Positions 11,391 to 21,528 of a DNA stretch of 64,000 nucleotides are shown here, piece after piece. The translations under genes were made by a program, and so were the position numbers. Source of the DNA: Adineta ricciae (Eukaryota > Rotifera > Eurotatoria > Adinetida > Adinetidae); the NCBI GenBank assembly GCA_905250025.1, contig CAJNOJ010000041.1, positions 62,001-126,000 of the forward strand, read 5' to 3'. The notes beneath the pieces were generated by a model. It saw nothing but the letters and a program-made list of their open reading frames with translations. It was not told the origin of the DNA and ran no database searches. Position 1 is the first letter of the stretch, and every line of letters starts with the position of its first letter.

Positions 11391-11939
11391 TGTGAATGAG
11401 CAAAAACAAACGAGGTTATCTAGAATATAAATAGAGAACATGTTATGAATGACTCGATATGTAGAGCACGTATTCGGAATGAAATTAGCGATATTTCTTA
11501 ATAGAAACTTCCTATTTGTGATCAAAACGACGATTGGCGAAAGTCAACAATACCATTATGAAGGTCAATCAGAGTGCTTATATTAGTGCATGTTTTGATT
11601 GAACTAACATTAGTTTTGTTCTGACCTTATTGGTTATGTATTGATGAGCCACTGTGTGTTTTCTAATCGAAATATTAGAGGCTGATGGTAAGCATGTAGG
11701 GAAAGCAGTAAATGTGCGTGTAGAACTAACGAATTCAGAGTATTTTCATGAGCTCTTTTCTCTCTTTTCCCTCTATGTTTTCTTACTTATTCTACGCTGA
11801 CTATTCATATATTAAAAATCCAGCAGATAAAAACATATTCCCCAAACATTCTTGACGTACGCTTCGACCAGGTTAGTTCTGATTGATTTATATTCTTCAT
11901 CTGAGCACGCACCCATTCTTTCAGATTTTCAAATAACTA
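11391..11939. promoter_or_regulatory. Divergent intergenic region UBE2-like / secreted orphan
   Basis: About 550 bases separate two genes transcribed away from each other, so both promoters should lie here. No specific element could be recognised. Confidence 0.35.
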
Positions 11940-12284
11940 ATGACTCATTCTATTCATATTTTCACTATTACTACCGTTCTATTATTTCTTGTTCTACAAA
12001 TCAATGCTGGTTATTGGATATGCGATTGGGTACACGGTCGTGGCTGGATGTACTGTGCACGTGGATTTTGCACGACATATCATGGTAAAAAACGAAGTAT
12101 CTCGATGATCGAGGATCAAACAAGTCCCATACAAAACTACGATGGTATATTCTGTGTCAACAAGACGTTCTGTTACACATGTGCACCAACTGATGACGAT
12201 ACCTGTCGCCTTACTTTACAAGCAACATATTTCTCACCAATGGACACATACAAAAAACGGGCAACTGAAACGGTCTGTGGATAA
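11940..12284 (+). CDS. Small secreted cysteine-rich orphan protein
   Basis: This frame encodes 114 residues. Residues 1-24 (MTHSIHIFTITTVLLFLVLQ, then INAG) form a clear signal peptide with a cleavage site after INA or INAG. The mature part of about 90 residues contains eight cysteines (WICDW, MYCARGFC, IFCVNKTFCYTC, DTCRL, TVCG), enough for four disulfides, plus one possible N-glycosylation site (NKT). I do not recognise the family. It has no obvious intron. Role unknown; secretion is inferred from the signal peptide. Confidence 0.6.
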   Translation: MTHSIHIFTITTVLLFLVLQINAGYWICDWVHGRGWMYCARGFCTTYHGKKRSISMIEDQTSPIQNYDGIFCVNKTFCYTCAPTDDDTCRLTLQATYFSPMDTYKKRATETVCG

Positions 12285-13194
12285 CCTTCAGAACTTTTTC
12301 GGGCGAAATTATGATGTATTGATATATCTAAACGGAGAAAAAATATATACGTACGACCAATAATATTGATCAGTCCGATTGTTTGTAATTTCGCGTTAAC
12401 TGACTGTTAACTTTCAGAATAGTTATACACATTCACAGGTGGGTATATATACCTCTACAAAATGCGTAAGCGTATATTTATATCAAGCTATGTCACAGGT
12501 AATGATTGTGAACAGATGCATTGCTCGCATTCTTTCGATGAATAGAAAAGGACTAGCTAGTATGAAAGTAATGCATGGAATGATCGCATTCGACAATGAG
12601 AAACGACGTCATTACCTGAGTCATATTTTTGTATGATGAAAAAAGATAATTATGAAGGGAGAGAGAGAGAGAGAGATAAAAAAGGAGCAACTTATTGAGA
12701 TATAATTAGATGGCCTTTAACTCATGTGAATATATATTATCTTATTCCTTTATCTTTCTGACCCATTCAACTGGATCCGAGTACTCGCTTCATTGTTAAC
12801 TGTATCCGAAATACCGATTTTGAAATCGATGCTCAATCCCTTTCAGTTGTTGGCTTGCATAAAGGAACATGTGATTTAGCTGTCCAATTTTTCCGCCTGA
12901 CATTTACAGGTTGATAATATTTGTACGTCATTTACCTTCCTATCATCATTCATCTATAACAATCATGTGCTTATTTTACAAGACGCAATTAAACATAGAA
13001 AAGGTACGAAAACATGCTTTTCTCTCGCCGTCGGACAAAGTGAAGATTAATATAGGATGACTAAGTTTGTCCAATTCAGGCATTTTTTAATATCACGAAC
13101 AATAAATCTAATATACTGTGTAAACCTAGTGAGAGTAACATATTGTTAACAAAAAGAGTATAGATTAATCTTCTGCAGAAGTCAAATGGGAAAT
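12285..13194. other. Intergenic, no gene seen; GA microsatellite
   Basis: About 900 bases between the secreted orphan and the innexin stop. A short (GA)n run sits at about 12660-12676. Short frames present are not convincing, and no conserved coding signal was found. Confidence 0.5.
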
Positions 13195-14406
13195 TTAAAC
13201 ATCACTGCTTTTTAATGGTATCTCGCTTGGTGGCAGTGGCAGTGGCGGTGGCGGAGATGGTGATGATATATGTTGTTGATCGGGTTGTTGTTTAGTTGTA
13301 TAATTTCTTAACAAATTATTTACGACATCCGTTGAAATAAAAGCTTGAGCATTTCGCTCGAGAATTCTTAAGATTAAAACGCCATCTTGCATAAGAAACT
13401 CGCGTGTGAATGCCTGGAGTACAATTTCGTCCATGTTTGGTTTCGATACGCTTTTACGATAGAGATCACGAATGAAATTCACTCGACTTTGCAGTACACA
13501 TGTGTAATAGAGTGTGAAAGCAAACGCGATCAAATTGGAAATAAATACATAGATCAGCCAGAACCAAGCAAGAGAAAACAACTTTTCATTCAACATATTG
13601 ATCGGCAAAACACATTGAACAGTATAGCGGTGTAAATTGCCAACTTCACGAATACGTAGATCACATAATGTTATCCGAGGAAAGTACGGTGAATCCGTTA
13701 ACACCGAATTTCGAACAAATATACTGTACCATACATCGTATCCATAGAACCAACCTGGTAAACCTAAGACTACGTGAATAAAGATCAATTGGATGAACGA
13801 ATTGAGTAAATAGAACAGTTTAACTATTAAATACATTGTACTGAGATAATTTCCTAGACGTTTACCACTTGTACATAATAATATTCGACAACATCGATTA
13901 CCGAAACCATCATCGTCGTCATTCGGTTCACAATAGTTTTCAATAGCGCAAGTTATCGTTTTCACTTGCTGTTTCGATACTAAATATTGTAAATCAATAC
14001 CAGAACGTGTATTCATCGATCGCCACAGCATTCGTGGTAAATAGAAGAAAAATGCAGAGAGAAGAAAAATAAATGGAACCCACTGGTAATAACCGATCTC
14101 TGCTCGTTCACGCACTTCTTTACTATGCGGTACCGTACTATTCGTTGGTACATAATACGTATTTGATATCCAACAATAATTATCTGTATATTTTGTGTAA
14201 GCACCGACAAATTGAGCTGGTACCCAACAAGTAATTCTATTGAAAACGAATGGACTGCCTGATGCAACGACTGCACATACGAGTAAGAATGCTGCGGTAT
14301 AACGATGATTTATTCGGTCAGAATGTTCATCATCATTCGACGATTTGATTGATTTAATCCATGGAAGTCCTTGAGCAGCACCGAATAATTTACTCGCCAT
14401 GATCAA
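13195..14406 (-). CDS. Innexin gap-junction protein
   Basis: A single exon encodes about 403 residues. Innexins form gap junctions and hemichannels in protostome plasma membranes. There are four transmembrane segments: about residues 36-55, 109-125, 195-215 and 285-310. The first extracellular loop has two cysteines (CWVPAQF ... NYCW), and the family signature YYQWVPFIFLLSAFFFYLPR lies at the second membrane segment. The second loop also has a pair (TLCDLR ... VQCVLP). The C-terminus is cytosolic and ends in a proline-rich stretch (SPSPPPPLPLPPSE). The start is either the Met at 14406 or the one at 14400 (MASKLFG). Confidence 0.95.
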   Translation of the reverse strand: MIMASKLFGAAQGLPWIKSIKSSNDDEHSDRINHRYTAAFLLVCAVVASGSPFVFNRITCWVPAQFVGAYTKYTDNYCWISNTYYVPTNSTVPHSKEVRERAEIGYYQWVPFIFLLSAFFFYLPRMLWRSMNTRSGIDLQYLVSKQQVKTITCAIENYCEPNDDDDGFGNRCCRILLCTSGKRLGNYLSTMYLIVKLFYLLNSFIQLIFIHVVLGLPGWFYGYDVWYSIFVRNSVLTDSPYFPRITLCDLRIREVGNLHRYTVQCVLPINMLNEKLFSLAWFWLIYVFISNLIAFAFTLYYTCVLQSRVNFIRDLYRKSVSKPNMDEIVLQAFTREFLMQDGVLILRILERNAQAFISTDVVNNLLRNYTTKQQPDQQHISSPSPPPPLPLPPSEIPLKSSDV

Positions 14407-15549
14407 CTAGAAGCAGAATTCATAAAATTCAAATCGATCGAGAGGGAAAATGAGGAAGAAAGTCAAAAACAACAACGGCAAGAAGAAAGCCTTGAAAAGA
14501 TTTTATTGTAATTTTCGTTTGTCAACTATTCATTTGATATATGTGCATACGGATTGTTGTAAAGAGAAATGTTGAAAAAATAGCTATGTCGAATCACGGC
14601 TCGGAGCTTTTTTCTCGATGATCGTATTTGTCTTCTGACACCTCTCCAGCGCGCTCTTTTTTTTCATTCTTTTTTGAATTATACTGATTCGAAACGACTC
14701 CGTAGTATTGACCTTGTCTCCTATTTTCTATTTTTTAATTCTTATCTTTCGTATACTTCATATCATTAAGAATACAATTCGTATTAGACTGAAAAAAAAA
14801 GACCATAATAAAAAATGCGAATAAATACGAAGAAGACAAATGTTAATGACAAAGAGAATCGTCGAAAATCACTAGCGAAAATAGTCGTTTATGATATTTA
14901 TTGACACACTCGCTTTCATCTGTTGCTCTCTATGATGAAATTCATGACGATGTCTTACAACAGATTTTTATGTAATCTACCGACGAGTGTTTCAATTTGA
15001 TAGTTATCAATAGAACAGCACTTCAAGGTGTTTTATAGAACTTGAAGATGTTAATGAAATCTCAAGTAAGATACTTGATTTGCATGTTCGACCATGAAGA
15101 AGAAAGCAAATCAAATATTAAAACGTGTTGTAATTTAAGATAAATCAGACGTTTGAAAAGAGTAATAGTCGACAGTGCTTCTCTTTCTTTTGATCAATTA
15201 TTAATGTTTGTTGTCTTACCTATCTGATCGATCTATCAAATCAAATGATTTCTTCTTTACCAAGTGAAATGTTATTTGATAAGAAACACAAAACAAAAAG
15301 ACTTGTAGTAATTTAAACTTTTGTAATCCATAACAAACGAATGTTTGCGCTGTATATTTTATGTGAAGCTCATTTTTCAAGTGTACTTGAATATTTCATC
15401 GAATATAACGTACATATGACGTATAAGAAGCTAAAGATCAAAAAGATTCGAGATTCTGAAAAACACTGAACAAATGCATAGTGAAAATCATAGCAGAGTT
15501 AGATGAGAGAGATTGAGATATTTCGTCACAAAGAGTCAGTTTTGAACTT
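14407..15549. other. Intergenic, innexin promoter side and CAP 3' side
   Basis: About 1.1 kb of AT-rich DNA with no convincing coding frame. It should hold the innexin promoter on the left and the CAP 3' UTR on the right. Confidence 0.5.
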
Positions 15550-16977
15550 TTAAACACCAGCAGATTCATTCGGAACAGTGATCAACTGTTTGCCGGCTTT
15601 TAAATGCGTTTTGAATTGTTCGGGGATTGGATGTTCTTTGTATTCACCATCACCAAATGGAACATTGACTGTCATTTCGGATGATTTCGATGTGATGAAT
15701 TCAGTGTCGAGTGATGTTTTCGATAGATATACATGGCAGCCATCGGTTTTCTCGATTTGAATCGTCGGTACACGATCGATGACTTGGATTTTCATGCTAC
15801 GACAGTTGATGAATTCAACTAATGAGACAACTGATGTAAATTGAAGTCCAACTTTCGTGCATTGATCGAGAACAATGGAATTGACTTTTCCTTCAATTTG
15901 AATCGTACAGTTGGCGCATTTGTAGATGTAAACTGTTTGTTTCATATTTGTTTCAGAAATTTTGAGATCAGCTCGATTGGAAAAGTATTCTACCATCCAT
16001 TTGTTACCTTCTAATGCTAATTTAGGTGAACCTGTAGTTGATGTTGCTGCTGCTGATGACGAAGTGTTCGAACTTGATGCCTGCAGAGACATAATAATTA
16101 GTAGATATGAATGATACGGAAACAAAAAGTACTCACATGACATTTGTTCGATCGTTCGACTGGTTGATCGACTAATTTCTCTCTCAGCTGAGTATTTTTA
16201 TGAAGTTTAAGTTCGTCCGGTACTTTCTTCAAATGCGCTGTTACACCCATGCCCAATGCGTTGATTGAGTTCATTAATTCTGTTCGTGACTGACCGTCAT
16301 CAGCGTGCGTTGTTGATGATAACAAATCAGAAGTCGGTGGAGGCGGGGGAGGTGGGGGTGCGGACGCAGCGCTTGAACCGTGTTGACTGCCATGAGCACC
16401 CCAAGTTAAACCAGTCGTATGATGTTGTTTCACGTATGCATGCAAATCATTCAAAACCTTCATCCAGTCTTTCACCCATTCAACGTGAGTTGGATCTTTT
16501 TCTTTGAACTCTTTCAAAACACGATTAGCATAGAATTGTGCGGCGTCAGACATTTCCTTGATATGTGGAGCAGGCGTAGGCGAAACGAGGATCCACCCCA
16601 GTGCCGGAATACCTTCCGAAATGGCAGAGAGATGATTGAAAAAAGGAGATTTGCGATTCTTGTTCGTATATGCTACATAAGAAGATTTGTAAGAACGAAT
16701 GTTTTGATGATTAATACTTACCGCAAATCGCTTCAATTTCTGTCGATTGCGGTTTAATTAATTCTTGTATCTGTTGATCATTAGTTGGCTTTTTATTTTG
16801 CAAAGCACTTCGCAGAAATTGCTGTTGAGCACTGAATAAACGCGTAACATGATCGATCATAGCCGGCAATTCGCCGCCAAGTTTGCGTGAAGCCGTCGCA
16901 AATGGTGCCAATGTATTTTCCAAGATCGCATTGTAATCTTTCAAAGCAGGTAAATGATCATTCGATTGTGAAGCCAT
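15550..16977 (-). CDS. CAP1: Adenylyl cyclase-associated protein (CAP)
   Basis: Three exons encode an actin-monomer recycling factor that works with cofilin. The first exon (MASQSNDHLPALKDYNAILE) starts the helical-folded N-domain. It is spliced at AIC to AYTNKNRKSPFFNHLSAISE and GIPALGWILV, which is the conserved HFD block. Then come a poly-proline stretch (SAASAPPPPPPPPTSD), a WH2-like linker, and, after the second intron (donor GTGAGT near 16134), the C-terminal beta-solenoid CARP domain: LEGNKWMVEYFSNRADL, VYIYKCANCTIQIEGKVNSI, CHVYLSKTSLDTEFITSKSS, then EHPIPEQFKT. Order, length and motifs are those of animal CAP. Stop at 15550-15552; start at 16977. Confidence 0.95.
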
Positions 16978-17954
16978 CTGTGTCTGAAGTAAATTTATCT
17001 TTCAACGACACACTTGATCAAAAGGACTATTACGTCGACGCGATAACGTTGTTTTCAGCAAGATAATTTCTAGAAATAGAAATATATATGTACATATACA
17101 CAATGTCTAAACCACCGCCCACATGCAAAGAGAGGAGAAAAACAAAAGTACTGTATGGTATAAATATGTGTATCTTCATTGAAAAAAGGAACGCCCACTC
17201 AAAATTGTTGTGGCATTTATCTTATATTTTCTTCTGTCACCGAGACAAAAAACTCCGAACGCAAGGAAAAAAGGCAAGATGAATAAGTGCATAGTCGACA
17301 ACAGTACTCTGGATTGTTGAGATACATATTCATCTTAGAATAACAAGACGAAGGAAATAAGAATACAGATCGTAATCAATAGCACGATGCTTTTCCTTCC
17401 TCCTACCGGTCATTATCTTGACCGTCTTTTCCTCTTCTTCTCCTTCTTCTTCTTCTTTTCTTTTCTCTGCTTATCAGAGATGAAAAAAGAATTGAATGAA
17501 TTGCAAAGGAAAGACGAAAGAAAGAGAAAAACGGAACAGTTATCAATTGGTTATCCAAGTGACTACTCAAATCTTGAGGTCGCTTCTCAATCGTCTGACC
17601 TCTTCGTTTATCGTCATGCCATAGAAATTCCTTGGGGATTTATGAAAAAAACACACTATAGTTACAAGAAAACAATAATTTTTGGCACAATAATTTCTTT
17701 TCTAGACGAGTAAAACTATGATCCTATTCGTTTTATCACCAAAGTAAAGTCGAGTATTTCAATGTTGACGTTTGCTTATCAACTGATATTTTCGCATGTT
17801 TTGCTTTCCTTTCTGCTTCTTCTTGAATGAAATAAACCGAACGCAAGGACAAATCATGGAATAAAGTATGAATGATCAGAGATTATATTTCTCCGTTAAT
17901 TAGAACAACTTTGACGAATTGATTTCGTATTTCTTTGTTTTCTTTCAGTTTTCT
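16978..17954. promoter_or_regulatory. Divergent intergenic region CAP / GalT-like
   Basis: Nearly 1 kb separates divergently transcribed genes and should contain both promoters. A phenylalanine-rich open frame at 17387-17713 is a low-complexity CTT run, not a likely gene. A TTTCTTTCAG acceptor-like site at 17941-17950 may join a leader to the plus-strand gene. Confidence 0.35.
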
Positions 17955-19975
17955 ATGCACATCCTTACCCAAATTATTCATGTATGGATATCACTTCCAT
18001 CAAGAATGATCGTGCAACTTCGACGAGAAGTATCGATATTCTTCCTTCTTCTCACTCTTGGCTTTCTCGTCATTTTGCTCTATCAATTGCATTATACCGT
18101 CGATCCAACCAAACGATTCACATCCTCGAATTTATCGAAAAACCAACATTTTGAAATATTGAACGATGAATATCCATCTGTTCGTATCATAAATCGACAT
18201 TTGATTGAATAATTTTGCTTTGAATTCGTTTAGTCATGGTATCGAAAGTATTGTTTTCGACTCAAACCAACACAAATTTTAGCAGTAGATAAACTGCCGA
18301 AATATTTGAAAACTGCTCGATTATCCAATGATAAAAATTGTCAGTAAGTAATTCAAATGAATGCTTTGTTCGATCGATCTAAGTGCCGTTTACTTTCAGA
18401 CGATTCGTAACGATATTCGACGCTCTATTTCGTTTAGACGAAATTGTTGGCGCACTGAAAGTATCATCAGTTTATTTAGAAAAAATCAATCAGTGGTTAC
18501 ACAATGACGAGTCACTTCTGGAACAAATACGACAGCAGGTAATTAAAACTGAAGTACGAGTACTTTGATAGAATAATTTCAATGAAAAACTCTCGAACTT
18601 GTCAACGATCTCAAATGTATTCTTTTCAAGCGCATCATCAAAGTATACAATCGATATACACACGAAGAAATGTTATACAATTATATGCGTAGTCGTCGAC
18701 CGCAAACTAAGAGCGAAGTCTCCTCGGAAAGCTAGTAGGCATTGTCTGATTGTCTTAGAAATGAATGCTTTTGTTGTATGATATGCATCTGATTACTTCT
18801 CCAGATTCGCTTTCGAGAATCCGAGATTTTATCATGACTTTTACTATTTCTATTTAGTACTTCAAAATTATTGGAAGACAGCAAGAAAAGCTGTGATTTC
18901 TGTGGGAGAAATTATTTGAAGTAAGTTCGACGAAATTAACGCTCATGACCAACTAGTAAACCGCGATTTCTTCGTTAGTTCAACCGCTGAAGATAGTTTC
19001 GGTCGTCTCGAACACCGTCTATCGTATACAGCTGCAAATACCTTCAAATACGATCGCTGGCACACATTGATCGTTTCGCGTAACCATGATACACTGCATT
19101 TAACAGAAGAAGAAATCGCCGATATGTTCGAATTAACCAAAGAATGGTTCGAGAAAGCATACAAAACTGAACCAATATACACTTGTCCGGAAATGATCTG
19201 GGATGCCATGCCTAAAAGTGGCGCGTCACAAATGCATACACATCTTCAAGCTAGTCTAGGATATGAAATTTATTATGGAAATATTGAACGTACAAGGCAA
19301 GGTGCAAGACTATACGGTCAAATGAATGATCTAAGGAATTACTTCTCCGATTATGTTTATATTCATCAAGTGTTGGGTTTAACAATTCCAATCGGACGAG
19401 CACAGATTGTCGTTCATCTGGTGCGTTGCATTGGAATAAGAGAGATAGAGAGAGATTTTCTGATGTTGTTTTTATTTCCAGACACCGATTAAAGATCTTG
19501 AAGTGATGATTATTGACGAAAAGCTTGACCGAGATTTCTACAAAGCTTTACATTTACTTTTTCGAAGTACGGTGAAAGATTGATTGAAAATTAATATGTA
19601 GTAATTCTTCATTTAGCTTTTGTCGATGATCTCAATGAATACAGTTTCAGTTTGGGAATGTATTTACCACCAATGGTAAGACTAAACATCGTGCTCGAAT
19701 GTATTTCAGAATTTCTTTCTTCCTTTTAGAATGAATCAGCTTTAACTAATCATGAAATGCCAGTTGTATGTCGTCTTCTCTTTCGCAATCCTGTGACAAA
19801 TCTACGATCGGATATGAATGGACTTGATCTGTACACGGTAAGTATCGAATTTTCTTATAGGAAAAACGTTTTGTTTCGCTCTTTGCGGCTATTCTAGAGC
19901 TCAGTAATCGGCAAAGATCGTTACATTCTCTATCAACAGTTACAAGACGGTATTAACAAACGTCTAAGATCGTAA
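17955..19975 (+). CDS. Membrane-anchored GalT/HIT-superfamily-like protein
   Basis: A multi-exon gene. The first exon encodes a hydrophobic segment (VSIFFLLLTLGFLVILLYQL), probably a type II signal anchor, so the rest would face the lumen or outside. Further exons carry a CDFC pair (around 18884-18895), DRWHTLIVSR with a histidine, and MPKSGASQMHTHLQASLG. The order Cys-x-x-Cys, His, His-x-His-x-Gln matches the zinc and catalytic layout of galactose-1-phosphate uridylyltransferase and the HIT superfamily. The C-terminal part (MPVVCRLLFRNPVTNLRSDM) ends in ...INKRLRS at 19972. Starts at 17955 or 18006 are both possible, and one early donor is weak (GTTCGT near 18181), so that junction is uncertain. 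Substrate unknown; a nucleotidyl transferase or hydrolase is inferred only from the motif layout. AATAAA hexamers lie at 20196 and 20206. Confidence 0.6.
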
Positions 19976-20251
19976 TTCAAGTTCTAATCGTCTCAATAAC
20001 ATTGTTTTCGACTAATATTCTTATCCGTCCTGATTTTTATTCTTCTCATAGTTGTTGTCATACTGATTCAACTTATCATTCTAAACTTTGTTATTTATTC
20101 TCTCACTCTCTTCATATCTGCCGTGATTTTGCTTGTACTTACTAACAGTTTATCTTTGTTCTTGTTATTATTTATTTATACAAGTGTAAGACATGAATAA
20201 ACGGAAATAAAACAATATTTAGAAAAAACTATCGAGTTAGATGCATCGCAT

Positions 20252-21082
20252 TCAAATATTTCGATAATTACGACGTCGTCCTGGTATAATTCCACTGATC
20301 ACTTCGCCTGGTTTGGATGAATATATTTCAACATCGGCATTTTTCAGTGCACGAGCTAATACAAATGCAAATATTAAACCAAGTAATTCGAAAAGTAGCA
20401 AAATGCTTGCACATGCAGCAACAATCGGTAAATTCTTTTCTAATAAATCAATGATGGTCTTAGGACAGCCTTTAACAGGGTTTTCAAAACATAGTGTTGG
20501 CGGCTTGACATTGTGATTGATGTAATCTTGGATGCCATTTACTCCGCAGCACGTCAGAGACTTCTCAAGATCATGGAAAGCGTCTATGACTACAGTGTCA
20601 TTGTTATCGAGAGCAGTGGTGAAAACTTGCGTTAAACCATCCTTGTATACCGATTCGAGTTTATCTTTGAAAACAATGGCTGTGATAAAGCCAGCTAACT
20701 GAAGAATGACTAGAACGATTAAAATCACAGCATAGGAGTACAGTAAGCATCTGTTGTGACGTAGAGTTCCTTTGAAAAAACAAATATTTTATTCAAAATT
20801 AACCAAATTATTTCTATTTCAATACATACCAAGGCAACCGAGTAAAGATATAAGAACAGCGAACAGTCCGCCACCAATTAGAATAAAGGCTAAAAATCCC
20901 AACGATTGACTTTTGAAGTCGCTCACGTGTGAAAGTTTGGTGAGGACATCGTTAAAATGTGTATCGACCTTGATGTAAATGCCTATGCCACAAATCACTA
21001 GGCCAATCAATAGAAATATTATGTTCAGGAGAAGTAGCATGCCTCGAGAAAAGGCAACTCCGCAAGATAGTTCCCGTGCCAT
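20252..21082 (-). CDS. Tetraspanin
   Basis: Two exons (21082-20830 and 20770-20252) are separated by a 59-base intron. The protein has four transmembrane segments: two in exon 1, with a short first loop between them, then LIVLVILQLAGFITAIVF and a last one near IVAACASILLLFELLGLIFA. The large extracellular loop has the CCG signature (KSLTCCGVNGIQDY) and further cysteines (PTLCF, KGCPK). The join LLGCLG-TLRHN is typical of tetraspanins, which organise membrane microdomains. It is distinct from the tetraspanin at 27327-28250. Confidence 0.92.
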
Positions 21083-21528
21083 TGTCGAGAAATGTATTGT
21101 AGAAACGAAGAAATAGGTAACGACTAAGATGAGAAAAAAGTGTGTAGTTTTTTTATATAAAGCTAATCTTTCGAAAACAGACCGAAGAAACGATAAGAAA
21201 CATGGAGAGAACAAGAAAATTCTAGTTGACAATAACGTCATTAGTCCGTTTTGACGAATTTTTATTTATTTCTAACAATCAGAAAAGATAGGTAAGCGAA
21301 GATAAGAATGATTCAGTATCAGCAATGACAAAACATCCGTAGAAGGTGATGCGAGATCTTCAAGCAGCGTTATCAAAGTCCGTTTATTAATATTCGAAAG
21401 TATTTCTTTTGTTTTCAATAAAAAAAAAGGGAAAATCTATCACGGCGTTAACATAGTTGTTTGCTGAAAATAAATCGCCAAAACTAACTAGCATATTTCT
21501 GTTATCATATAGAAATCTTTTATCATAA
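21083..21528. other. Intergenic, tetraspanin 5' side and malate synthase 3' side
   Basis: About 445 bases with no gene. A TTTATT at 21383-21388 (AATAAA on the minus strand), about 140 bases past the malate synthase stop, is a plausible polyadenylation signal. Confidence 0.5.

Noticed and set aside
12660-12676. (GA)n run as a repeat of interest
   Set aside because: Short simple microsatellite, not unusual for animal intergenic DNA; the (CT)n at 35232 is the same.
17387-17713. 108-residue open frame
   Set aside because: Its start is a CTT/TTC low-complexity run giving poly-Phe, and the rest shows no conserved pattern; likely chance in a promoter region.
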